A DNA stretch of 64,000 nucleotides from Nitrospirales bacterium (GTDB lineage Bacteria > Nitrospirota > Nitrospiria > Nitrospirales > UBA8639). Numbering within the stretch: position 1 is the stretch's first letter; each line of letters begins with the position of its first letter. This document shows positions 48,665 through 57,809 of this stretch, one piece after another. The stretch is from assembly GCA_029261235.1 (NCBI GenBank), contig JAJDBS010000079.1:35954-99953 (forward strand), written 5' to 3'. Below the pieces are notes generated by a model. The model ran no database searches, was not told the origin of the DNA, and saw nothing but the letters and a program-made list of their open reading frames with translations. A program made the position numbers and the translations under genes.

Positions 48665-49504
48665 ATGGCACTTGTCGTTAACAGCAACATCGCGTCTATC
48701 ACTGCCCAACGAAACTTGGGTATTTCCACCAGAGAATTGCAAGGGTCAGTGGCCCGACTCTCCTCAGGTTTACGAATCACCCAAGCATCAGATGATGCTG
48801 CCGGTTTGGGTATTTCAGAAACGTTGCGAGCCCAAATTCGAAGCATTAATCAGGCCGTCAGGAATTCCAACGACGGTATCAGTTTGCTGCAAATTGCAGA
48901 TGGTGGCGCTGGTAACATTGGTGGAATTTTGGCTCGGCTTCGTGAGTTGGCCGAACAATCAGCCAGTGGCATTTTGGGTTCAAACGAACGATCATTCTTG
49001 GATCAAGAATTCGTAGCTCTTCGTTCAGAAATTGATCGTATCTCTGCAGTAACAGAATTCAATGGGGTCAAGTTGTTGAGTGGGGATGGTGGTTCAAATG
49101 CAAACGAATCCCTGTCTATCCAAGTTGGTTTCCGTAGTTCAGGCAATGACACACTTTCAATTAGCTTAAATGATTTGGACAAAGATTCTTTGGGCCTGAC
49201 GACTACAAATGTGTCAACGTCCGAATCGGCATTAACAGCTCTGGGCGCAATTGACAGTGCTATTAGTGCTGTGGCGTCTGCTCGAGCCAATGTTGGTTCG
49301 TTGCAGAACAGAATTGATGCGGCAGTCCAAAATCTTGAAGTCGCAAATGAAAACGTGTCGGCAGCTGAATCACGGATTCGGGATGCCGATATTGCTTTTG
49401 AAACGGCGTTATTCACACGAAACCAAATTTTGGTCTCGGCTGGTACGTCAATTTTGGCGCAAGCCAATACGTTGCCGCAGCAGGCTCTTTCCTTGCTGCA
49501 GTAA
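48665..49504 (+). CDS. fliC: Flagellin (short, D0/D1-dominated)
   Basis: MALVVNSNIASITAQRNLGISTRELQGSVARLSSGLRITQASDDAAGLGISE; C-term TRNQILVSAGTSILAQANTLPQQALSLLQ. Confidence 0.98.
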   Translation: MALVVNSNIASITAQRNLGISTRELQGSVARLSSGLRITQASDDAAGLGISETLRAQIRSINQAVRNSNDGISLLQIADGGAGNIGGILARLRELAEQSASGILGSNERSFLDQEFVALRSEIDRISAVTEFNGVKLLSGDGGSNANESLSIQVGFRSSGNDTLSISLNDLDKDSLGLTTTNVSTSESALTALGAIDSAISAVASARANVGSLQNRIDAAVQNLEVANENVSAAESRIRDADIAFETALFTRNQILVSAGTSILAQANTLPQQALSLLQ

Positions 49505-49570
49505 AAGTTTTTTAGGAGGAGGCCAGGTTTTCTGACCTGGTCTCCATCCTGAAAAATGGGGGTATCTGTT

Positions 49571-49972
49571 ATGATTTCAACCATTTCACAAAATGCCTCA
49601 TCTATTATTACGGTGTCTGTCGGACAAGAAATTCGTGTGCGTGAGAGTCAAAAGGTGGCAGAGGCAGAAAAGCTTCCCAGAATTGATAAAAAGATAGCTG
49701 ACCGAAAAGAGTCTGCGGAACTTCAGGAATCCCAGGTTCCCAAACAAGCTCCGGAACAGATAAAAGAAGTCATCACTCGCCTGGAAAATACCTTAAAAAA
49801 TATTGAGCCAAAGATCGAATTATCTGTTGACGAAGAATTGAATCAAGTTGTTGTTCGTATTCTTGATAAAGAATCTGGGGAATTAATCAAACAGTTTCCT
49901 CCTGAGGAAGTGCTTGAACTGGATCGGTTCTTTGCTGATCAGTCGGGATTACTTGTGGAAGAAAATGTTTAG
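49571..49972 (+). CDS. flaG: FlaG family protein
   Basis: LSVDEELNQVVVRILDKESGELIKQFPPEEVLELDRFF; ORF opens at 49556, ATG at 49571 more likely. Confidence 0.88.
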   Translation: MISTISQNASSIITVSVGQEIRVRESQKVAEAEKLPRIDKKIADRKESAELQESQVPKQAPEQIKEVITRLENTLKNIEPKIELSVDEELNQVVVRILDKESGELIKQFPPEEVLELDRFFADQSGLLVEENV

Positions 49973-50094
49973 CGTGCTTTTCTAGCTTGTTGTGTGTTTC
50001 ACAAGAAAAATATTTTTTCCAAACAGATGTGGCACGGCTTACTAAGACTTTCTCATTTCATGTGGTATCCGCGATTTCTTTCAAGGAGTAATGC

Positions 50095-51507
50095 ATGATC
50101 AGTTTTGGTGGACTTGGAAACGGTGTCGATTTTGGGCCGATCGTCGACCTGCTCGTGCAGTCCGAACGAGTTCCGATTGATCGCATCAATGAACGAAAGC
50201 TTGCTGCCCAGGCAAAACAAACGGATTTTGGTCTGCTAGGCGGTAAATTACTTAGCCTGCAAACTGCTGCTAATTCAATTCGGACTCGTCTCAGTTTCGA
50301 TAAAAATACACTTACGACCACGTCTGCTAGTTCTCAAACCTTATTGACCGCCAGTGTTTCGTCAACAGCGACTACCGGTACTCATTCGGTGAAGGTCAAT
50401 CAATTGGCTTCGGCCCATCAAATTGTGTCCAAGGCGGCCACCGCCGTCTTGGCCAGTGATACGGATATTGTCAGTGGCTCAACTGGCACCTTCTCATTTG
50501 CTGTGGGGAGTGGCTCGACTCAAACGGTGAGTCTGGATGCGAGTGGAACCCTAGAAGACTTACGGAATGGGATTAACGATCTTGGGGCTGGGGTGAGTGC
50601 GTCCATTCTGAATACAGGTACCGAGTCCACACCAGCTTTCCGCTTAGTGTTATCTGCAAATGATTCTGGCGCAAGCAATGCGATCACCATTTCTGCTGAC
50701 GATACGACACTAAATGCCACAGGTACCGACCCGACCGGTGGCGTTGATACCTTTCAAGCCGCACAAGATTCTGAGATTGTCCTTGGTGATGAGACGCTTG
50801 ATGCCGTGACGATTAATCGATCCACTAATACCCTGACGGATGTGATTTCTGGTGTGACCTTGAATCTCCAAGCTGCAGACCTCACCAATACGGTCACGAT
50901 TTCGGTGGCGCAAGATAATACGGCTGTGAAAGAGGGAATTTCCTCCTTTGTGGCTGCATACAATGAAGTTGTGGGATTTGTGAACGCACGAACGAATTTT
51001 GATGTGGAATCGGGAGAGCGAGGTCTTTTTGTGGGGGACTCTCTTGCTCGAACGGTTCTTGACCGAATACGACAATCGACATTTTCTCAAATTAGTGGAT
51101 TAAGCACGTATACGGGTGCTTCCCAGATTGGGTTTGAAACCCAGACGGCAGATGGCACGATTAAACTCAACGAAGACACACTTGATACCGTCCTCAGTGC
51201 AAATTATTCCGCTGTTCGAGATTTGTTTATTCAGAATCCAACAGCAGGCACCGAAGGAATAGCAGAGTTAGTCGTTGATGCAGTTGATGCATTGGATGAT
51301 GTGGAATTTGGAGCTCTCACCATTCGACAAAAATCCCTGACTAATCAAATCGACGATTTTGCAGAACAAATTTCGGTAAGGGAAGCCGCGTTGCTTCGCT
51401 TTGAGGAACAACAGCGTATTAAATTTGGTAATTTGGATGGGTTACTGGCGAGTTTGCAGAATCAACTTTCTGCCCTCTCAAATTTAACAACAAACTCCTC
51501 GTCATAG
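50095..51507 (+). CDS. fliD: Flagellar filament cap protein FliD
   Basis: ISFGGLGNGVDFGPIVDLLVQSERVPIDRINERKLAAQAKQTDFGLLGGKLLSLQ; C-term EEQQRIKFGNLDGLLASLQNQLSAL. Confidence 0.95.
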   Translation: MISFGGLGNGVDFGPIVDLLVQSERVPIDRINERKLAAQAKQTDFGLLGGKLLSLQTAANSIRTRLSFDKNTLTTTSASSQTLLTASVSSTATTGTHSVKVNQLASAHQIVSKAATAVLASDTDIVSGSTGTFSFAVGSGSTQTVSLDASGTLEDLRNGINDLGAGVSASILNTGTESTPAFRLVLSANDSGASNAITISADDTTLNATGTDPTGGVDTFQAAQDSEIVLGDETLDAVTINRSTNTLTDVISGVTLNLQAADLTNTVTISVAQDNTAVKEGISSFVAAYNEVVGFVNARTNFDVESGERGLFVGDSLARTVLDRIRQSTFSQISGLSTYTGASQIGFETQTADGTIKLNEDTLDTVLSANYSAVRDLFIQNPTAGTEGIAELVVDAVDALDDVEFGALTIRQKSLTNQIDDFAEQISVREAALLRFEEQQRIKFGNLDGLLASLQNQLSALSNLTTNSSS

Positions 51508-51537
51508 ATTCAATTCTATCCTAAGGAAGGGATACCC

Positions 51538-51930
51538 ATGATGGTTGGTGCTCAGGCCTATGCAACAACACAGATTTCAACCGCATCCTCAGTTCAAGTC
51601 GTCGTCCTCCTCTATGATGGAGCGATTTCTTCTATGAAACTCGCTCAAGAAGGCATTGTGGCTCTCAATTTCCAAGATAAGGCGCGCTTTATTGATCGAG
51701 CACTTAGAGTGGTCGGGGAGCTATCGGCTTCCTTAAATATGGAAGAAGGAGGAATTGTTGCCAGGGATTTACAGCGGCTGTACGAATACATTCAATTTGA
51801 ACTGACTCAAGCCAATCTCAAAAATGAACCTGGCCGTTTAGAAAGTCCCATTCGATGTATGAGTGCGATCAGGGGAGCCTGGCAAGAATTGGCTATTCAA
51901 GGTGCAACGCCGCAGGCGGTAGGAATGTAA
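51538..51930 (+). CDS. fliS: Flagellar secretion chaperone FliS
   Basis: AYATTQISTASSVQVVVLLYDGAISSMKLAQEGI; SLNMEEGGIVARDLQRLYEYIQFELTQAN. Confidence 0.95.
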   Translation: MMVGAQAYATTQISTASSVQVVVLLYDGAISSMKLAQEGIVALNFQDKARFIDRALRVVGELSASLNMEEGGIVARDLQRLYEYIQFELTQANLKNEPGRLESPIRCMSAIRGAWQELAIQGATPQAVGM

Positions 51931-51931
51931 A

Positions 51932-52258
51932 TTGATGAGCAAGGCCAAGGCGGAAATAACGATATTCGAGCAATTGACACATAAAGCTATGGAAGCGGCC
52001 ACACTAGGGAAGTGGGACTCTGTTGCTCATTTCTATGATCGTCGGACGAATGCTGGGTCTCTCGAAGGGCTACCTCGGGATGTTGCCAAGAAACTCATGC
52101 ATATCGATCAATGGATCATCACTCGCATTCGTGATGTACAGACCCTCATACAAGATCAGCTTGGGGAAGCACAACAGCATCGTCGTCGGCTTGAGGGTTT
52201 AAGACGCCAGTGGGGAAACCAAAGCGCGGTTCATGTCTCACATCACTTCAGTGTCTAA
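51932..52258 (+). CDS. Small FliT-like protein
   Basis: Helical 108-aa protein directly downstream of fliS; called mainly on position and size. Confidence 0.5.
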   Translation: MMSKAKAEITIFEQLTHKAMEAATLGKWDSVAHFYDRRTNAGSLEGLPRDVAKKLMHIDQWIITRIRDVQTLIQDQLGEAQQHRRRLEGLRRQWGNQSAVHVSHHFSV

Positions 52259-52580
52259 TCATTTCTGCTTTTTCAGATTCTCAATACATACCCTCTTTGA
52301 CCTTCCTTAAGTATATCTTCTCTTTTACCTCATTTTTTCCGCTGCACAATCGAATGAGTCTTATGCTGTCAAACGATTGACGAATGGGGTGATCGTTGTC
52401 TGTCACACAGGATAGTTTCTGAGTAGTTTTTAAAAAATTACAGCTGTTTTTTTATTTTTAAATGAGATAAGCACAAAGAGTTTTAGGTATAACAATTGCG
52501 AAATGAAATAAGCATGGCATGGAGTTCAAATCGTTTGACAAGACGAAATCACACGGAAACCCTTTGTTTGTAGGATACAT

Positions 52581-52832
52581 ATGCCATCTCAACAGACTAT
52601 TGATTCGCAAGTACCCATTCCTAGCAACATAGGCATTTCTTCCCCCATAGGTACATTATTGCATTCGCTCTCAAATAAATTATTGCCTATTGTTGTGTTT
52701 TCAGAATTAGCCCTCCGTCGCTGTGAAGATGCGCAACTCAAGCCACAATTAGAGAAAATTCACGTCGCTGCGGAACAAGCTCGTGATCTTCTCGTTGAGC
52801 TTCGAACTCTCCAAGGCAAAGTGGAACCTTAG
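52581..52832 (+). CDS. 83-aa protein resembling a histidine-kinase DHp helix pair without an ATPase domain
   Basis: LLHSLSNKLLPIVVFSELALRRCEDAQLKPQLEKIHVAAEQARDLLVELRTLQ resembles H-box HELNNLLTPI...AAERARDL. Confidence 0.5.
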   Translation: MPSQQTIDSQVPIPSNIGISSPIGTLLHSLSNKLLPIVVFSELALRRCEDAQLKPQLEKIHVAAEQARDLLVELRTLQGKVEP

Positions 52833-52905
52833 CGACTCTAATCCTTGCGCAGACGTTCTCTTTGACCATTTTGAAATGACGATCCAGTGTTGAGGGAGTG
52901 AAGAT

Positions 52906-53541
52906 ATGGGAAGGCTTACAGGTGAAAAAATGGATCAAGGCATGATAGCTACTGAAGATCGTCGGCAGGATTGTCGTGCCGATGTTCCCATTTGTCTTTG
53001 GATAGAATTGCCCGTTGCGTTTTCTTATGAGCCTGTCGAACTTGATGCAGCGGCATTTAGTCAGTGGCAATGGGAAGAATTGGCGGTGTCTCCGGATCTT
53101 GTGAAGGCCATGGTCGATGAAAATGATCTGACTATCCGTGATCCGTTGTTGCTACAAATGGTGACACGTATTGATTGGATGCTGACTTCGATACTTCGGA
53201 CCTTAGGGAAAGATAAAAACCTGAAAGGAGTTATTCCCGAATTAGCAAAAGTAAATCTCAGTGGGTCCGGAATTCGATTTTTTTCAGAACAAGAATTCCC
53301 CGTAGATTCCTATCTGGTGTTACGGTTGATCTTGCGACCGTTTGTTCCGATGCAGGCTGTCGGAAAAATCATCCGTATTGAACCGGCAACACAAGGCGAG
53401 CAACCAGGATTTGAGATCGCCGTTGAATTTTCTCAGATAGCCCCAGATGATCGTGAAGCCATTATCCGACATGTCCTACGATCTGAAGCTACTCTCCAGC
53501 GTTTTCGACTCCAACAAACACCCATGCCCTCTTTTGAATAA
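52906..53541 (+). CDS. PilZ-domain (c-di-GMP-binding) protein
   Basis: RQDCR (RxxxR) and NLSGSG (NxSxxG) motifs, followed by the PilZ barrel-like GKIIRIEPATQGEQPGFEIAVEF. Confidence 0.82.
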   Translation: MGRLTGEKMDQGMIATEDRRQDCRADVPICLWIELPVAFSYEPVELDAAAFSQWQWEELAVSPDLVKAMVDENDLTIRDPLLLQMVTRIDWMLTSILRTLGKDKNLKGVIPELAKVNLSGSGIRFFSEQEFPVDSYLVLRLILRPFVPMQAVGKIIRIEPATQGEQPGFEIAVEFSQIAPDDREAIIRHVLRSEATLQRFRLQQTPMPSFE

Positions 53542-53667
53542 GACGATGAGTCGAAGATAGGTCGTTTTCTATTTTTAGCTCTACACGTTCGGCATAAAAT
53601 GTTGAGCAGTTGATTTTTAACTGCAAGGGCATTCTTCTCTGCTCTACACATCAGATAGATTGATCCT

Positions 53668-54717
53668 TTGAAAATCTTACTATTAGAAAATCTTTGTCTA
53701 GCATTAGCGTTTAAGGAGCTAGGCCACGACGTTCTCACCTTTTCTACGAATGGTGGAGGTGATATCAAAAATTCAACTATTCCTATTCGAATAAAGGAGG
53801 TATTACGTGGTTTGCCAAAAAACTGGAATCCAGACCTTGTCTTACTCACTGACGATAGCTCTTTTCCGGTAATATTAGAACTCGAGAATGTGGGGATTCC
53901 TCTTGCTTGGTATGCCATTGATTCTCATATCCATTTGTCATGGCATAGGGCCTATTCGGCTGTTTTTGATTTTGTATTTGTAGCACAAAAAGATTTTGTC
54001 CCTCAGTATCTCCGTGACTCTTCACGTCAAATTGTTTCTTGGCTCCCTGTGTTTGCCCCATTTGTTCCTCCTTCGGCTCCCCAAACTCTCAAAATACATC
54101 CTTTGTGTTTTGTGGGAAGATTAAGTCATTTAAATCCAGGACGCATTCATTTACTACGTTCCATACAAAAGAAGTTCCCAATACATCTCGCTACAGGAGA
54201 ATGGGTGAAAGTTTTTCAGCAGTCAAAAATGATATTAAATCAATGTATGGCTAATGATCTTAATTTTCGTACGTTTGAAGGGATTGGATCAGGAAGCTGT
54301 CTTCTCACAGAGCGTATTACGAATGGACTAGAAGACTTGTTTCAGGATAGGAGCCACTGCGTCATGTATGAAAAAGATAATGTGGAAGAAATCCTGAATT
54401 TAGTGGACTATTATGACGCTCATGAGGATGAACGAGAAGCCATTGCCGAAAGTGGGCGTTCAGAAATTCTAAGAGCCCATATGGGAATACATCGCGCGAG
54501 AACTATTCTTCAAACCGTTCGATCTGGACCAACGCAGGAAATGATTCTTCGCCGAAAAACATGTCTTCATGAAGTACGAATCTTCTTGAAATCTTTGTAT
54601 GCCTATATTGGAGTAAAGTATGAGGATTCTGTCTTGGGATCATCGAGTGATATTAGTAAAGGACAACTTCATACTATTTCTCGAGATATTTATGCGTTGT
54701 TGAGTTCGCAGATGTAA
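53668..54717 (+). CDS. CgeB-like glycosyltransferase
   Basis: VLLTDDSSFPVILELENVGIPLAWYAIDSHIHLSWHRAYSAVFDFVFVAQKD; MILNQCMANDLNFRTFEGIGSGSCLLTERITNGLEDLF; TTG start. Confidence 0.78.
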   Translation: MKILLLENLCLALAFKELGHDVLTFSTNGGGDIKNSTIPIRIKEVLRGLPKNWNPDLVLLTDDSSFPVILELENVGIPLAWYAIDSHIHLSWHRAYSAVFDFVFVAQKDFVPQYLRDSSRQIVSWLPVFAPFVPPSAPQTLKIHPLCFVGRLSHLNPGRIHLLRSIQKKFPIHLATGEWVKVFQQSKMILNQCMANDLNFRTFEGIGSGSCLLTERITNGLEDLFQDRSHCVMYEKDNVEEILNLVDYYDAHEDEREAIAESGRSEILRAHMGIHRARTILQTVRSGPTQEMILRRKTCLHEVRIFLKSLYAYIGVKYEDSVLGSSSDISKGQLHTISRDIYALLSSQM

Positions 54718-54819
54718 TAGGTTTTCAGGATGCTCTAGATGCCTTTCTCCTCTTCAAGTTGACTGGCTTTCTTCGAAAGCTCCCTAGCAATTTCCCCCTG
54801 GTTATCTTCTCAGAGCTAT

Positions 54820-56229
54820 TCATGGATTTAATAGCTCTGGCCAATAGGCATGCAAGGTTTTTTCTGCCGCATTTCCCAAAACTTCATCGTGTGCATGATC
54901 TTGACTGAAAATCCGTAAGGTAATCATTCGAGCAGGCAGATGTTGCAGATACGTCTGTAAGGTTTCTTTGTCCACATTACCTGTTGAGGGATTCCACACA
55001 AAAATTTGAAATCCTCCCATCTGTAATAAGTTGATGGGGCGCGGGTCTTTATATGCGACGTCCACTCGGATGTCTGCCTTCCGCAATTTTTGTGGCAGAG
55101 ATTTTCGCAGTCGAGTTAAGAATGTTTGTGGTTGAAATGATACGGATTCTTGAGGGATGGGCACCATGAGACTAAAGGCGGTTTTCCATTTCACATGGCG
55201 TCCTAGAATTTTGGTCCATTCGATACCGAGTCGTCTCTTCTCGGGATGACGTGATTTTGGCCACGATCGAACTGATTCCATGACGTGCCAGTCTGTCAAA
55301 TATAAGTACCGAGATAAGGCCTTAAGAGGATTATGTGGAAACAGGAGTTCCATCGTGGGTTGGAAGATTTCCTGAAGATGAAGATCGATGGCTCGAGTGG
55401 TCCGGTGGTAATAGACATTGGCATAGAGGTAAAGCCTAGCATGGAGGAACATTTGGAGTGCTGATAGTCCAGACTGATGGATTGTCAGTCCGTGAGATGA
55501 AAAAAACGTGTAATGGAGGAGACGTTCAATATCAACAGGGCCTATGGCAACTCCGCACATATACGAATCTCTCAAGACATAGTCGCAATTGTCAGGGGTG
55601 AAAATTCCACCTAAAAGGGGACGTAAGGCAACTACCCAAGGTGGCAGGTCTTTCGTCGATTGGTTCGGATCTTTGAGTATCAAAAAGGCGATGTACTCAG
55701 GATTGAGCTGTTCCCCTTGTGCAAATGAACCAGATGGACTGCGCTGAATGTTTTTGATGATTAATCCCAGGTGATCACGAATAATGTGTTGTCCCACCAA
55801 TTCGTGAGTCAAATGATATTGATGAAGAAAGTGATGGTCGAAGAAATGGCAGAAGGGACCATGTCCGATGTCATGGAGCAACGCGGTGATTCGTACAAAT
55901 TCTTCCAGAAAAGGGTAGGAGGGAAGATCCGGAATTATTTGACGTAGGGAAGGGTAGAGTTGTTTGATAAATCGTCCGGCTAAATGCATGGTCCCTAACG
56001 AATGTTGAAAGCGTGTGTGCTCCGCCCCTGGATAGACCCAATGAGCGCTTTGAAGTTGGAAGATATAGCGAAGGCGTTGAACCCATGGAGAGTCGATCAG
56101 GTCTTTTTCTGTTTGTTCAGTCGTTGAGGCTTGTGCCGTGGGGACGGTGAGTGAGATATAGCCATGAATAGGATCTGCTAAAAGAGCGATCCCATCAAAT
56201 GGAGGGGAAGATGTTTCCTGGGGTTGCAT
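54820..56229 (-). CDS. HD-domain phosphohydrolase
   Basis: HTRFQHSLGTMHLAGRFI; ITALLHDIGHGPFCHFFDH. Confidence 0.9.
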   Translation of the reverse strand: MQPQETSSPPFDGIALLADPIHGYISLTVPTAQASTTEQTEKDLIDSPWVQRLRYIFQLQSAHWVYPGAEHTRFQHSLGTMHLAGRFIKQLYPSLRQIIPDLPSYPFLEEFVRITALLHDIGHGPFCHFFDHHFLHQYHLTHELVGQHIIRDHLGLIIKNIQRSPSGSFAQGEQLNPEYIAFLILKDPNQSTKDLPPWVVALRPLLGGIFTPDNCDYVLRDSYMCGVAIGPVDIERLLHYTFFSSHGLTIHQSGLSALQMFLHARLYLYANVYYHRTTRAIDLHLQEIFQPTMELLFPHNPLKALSRYLYLTDWHVMESVRSWPKSRHPEKRRLGIEWTKILGRHVKWKTAFSLMVPIPQESVSFQPQTFLTRLRKSLPQKLRKADIRVDVAYKDPRPINLLQMGGFQIFVWNPSTGNVDKETLQTYLQHLPARMITLRIFSQDHAHDEVLGNAAEKTLHAYWPELLNP

Positions 56230-56275
56230 GCGAATTAGCTTTCAGATCTTGAGTAAAGAAGAATGATCAATGGGG

Positions 56276-56734
56276 TCATGCGGAGGTGTGGTGCGTCACG
56301 CTTCGGTAACGGGTAATGCTCCATCGCATGAGTGGATAGGCCAAGAGTGAGCTAATGACGGAGAGGGTGCACGCGCCAAGGATAAAAGGGATGAGATAGG
56401 GAGACAGCATCTCAAAAAGATTATCCATAGTGAGTTCATGCCATTTAATATTAGTGTGAGAGGATTCTCCCATGAGAAACAAGCCGGTATACAGACTGGC
56501 GGCTAGTATCGGGATCGTCGTCCATGGATTGTTGATGAATGTTCCTAAAAAGATGGCCACGTAATTTAACCGAAACATCCACCCGCAGAATGCTGCGCTG
56601 GCTGTATGCAGAAAGTAATGAGGGGCAAAAGCAATGAAGGTTCCGACGGCGAAGGCCAGTGCTGTTCGATGTGGAGATTCTTGGAGGTGGAGAACCTGAT
56701 TGATTTTTTGGCGAAGAGACTCCATGCCTAGCAT
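56276..56734 (-). CDS. DUF2062-family membrane protein
   Basis: SPHRTALAFAVGTFIAFAPHYFLHTASAAFCGWMFRLNYVAIFLGTFINNPWT. Confidence 0.82.
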   Translation of the reverse strand: MLGMESLRQKINQVLHLQESPHRTALAFAVGTFIAFAPHYFLHTASAAFCGWMFRLNYVAIFLGTFINNPWTTIPILAASLYTGLFLMGESSHTNIKWHELTMDNLFEMLSPYLIPFILGACTLSVISSLLAYPLMRWSITRYRSVTHHTSA

Positions 56735-56755
56735 GAAGGCCTCATGGGACAGATG

Positions 56756-57799
56756 TTATTCAATAAAATGGTCATAGCCAGAAGACACTAATTTTTCTTG
56801 TTTTCCGTTACTCTGTTCTATTCGGATGCCGAACCGTTTAGGTTGAATGACCCCGATTTGGGTCATGCGCATACGTCTTTTTTTTGCGATTTGTTCTAGT
56901 TCATCTTGCCATTTGTGAGGAACCGTAAACAGTAACTCGTAATCTTCCCCTCCGTGAAGTCCCCAATGCAATGGATCGGCACCAACCTGGATCGCATACT
57001 TGTTCATGTGTTGAGATATCGGAATCTGTTCTTGGTAAATGAGAGCGCCAACTTGGCTGTGTCGACAGAGATGATTGAGATCGCCAGATAATCCATCGGA
57101 TAGATCCATGGCAGCAGAAGCATAGGGTTGCGATGCAATCAATTGTCCAAGAGCTATTCGAGCTGTGGGATGCAAGTGCCGTTCTACAATATATTTCATT
57201 CGCTTTGAGATCTTAGCAAGTTGGGGTGGCCGCTTGTATTTTTTGAGGTATGCGAGTCCGGCTGCTGAGTCGCCCAATGTGCCACTGACGTAAATTAGAT
57301 GCCCACTCTTCGCTCCCTGCCGAGTCAGGATATGTCGGGGATGTACTTCGCCAGTTATCGTGATGGCAATAAATAATGAGGCGGGTGAAGAGGAGGTATC
57401 GCCTCCAAGAAGTTGGACCTTATGGTCTTTGCAAGGTCTTGCAAGCCCTCGATAGAACTCTTGCCAATTTTCGTAGGTAAGAGAGGGTGGCAAGGCAATG
57501 GCGACAAAAATTGCCGTTGGCGTGGCGCCCATTGCCGCGATATCACTGAGATTTGATGCGGCTGCCTTATATCCAATGTCGTAAAAAGTTGACGTTTTGT
57601 GCGAGAAGTGAATGTCTTCCACAAGAAGGTCTGTTGAAAGGACGACCTGCTTCGATGGCGAAGGTGGGAACACCGCGGCATCATCCCCTGTTCCAACAGT
57701 TGGATGAAAGCCTTGTGTGGAAAATTGACGTGGGAGAGATTGAATGAGTTGAAACTCTCCGAAATTCGAAAGGCGCGCCGATTTGCGGATTGGCGACAT
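56756..57799 (-). CDS. thiL: Thiamine-monophosphate kinase ThiL
   Basis: VGTGDDAAVFPPS...STDLLVEDIHF; GYKAAASNLSDIAAMGATPTAIFVAIALP; AMDLSDGLSGDL; GGEDYELLFT. Confidence 0.95.
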   Translation of the reverse strand: MSPIRKSARLSNFGEFQLIQSLPRQFSTQGFHPTVGTGDDAAVFPPSPSKQVVLSTDLLVEDIHFSHKTSTFYDIGYKAAASNLSDIAAMGATPTAIFVAIALPPSLTYENWQEFYRGLARPCKDHKVQLLGGDTSSSPASLFIAITITGEVHPRHILTRQGAKSGHLIYVSGTLGDSAAGLAYLKKYKRPPQLAKISKRMKYIVERHLHPTARIALGQLIASQPYASAAMDLSDGLSGDLNHLCRHSQVGALIYQEQIPISQHMNKYAIQVGADPLHWGLHGGEDYELLFTVPHKWQDELEQIAKKRRMRMTQIGVIQPKRFGIRIEQSNGKQEKLVSSGYDHFIE

Positions 57800-57809
57800 A
57801 GCTTGAGGC

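Noticed and set aside
49513-49552. Hairpin CCAGGT-TTTCTG-ACCTGG after fliC as a terminator
   Set aside because: No T-tract follows; could be a processing element but not supportable
50030-50045. TGGCACGGCTTACTA as a sigma-54 promoter for fliD
   Set aside because: Has a -24-like half but no TTGC at -12
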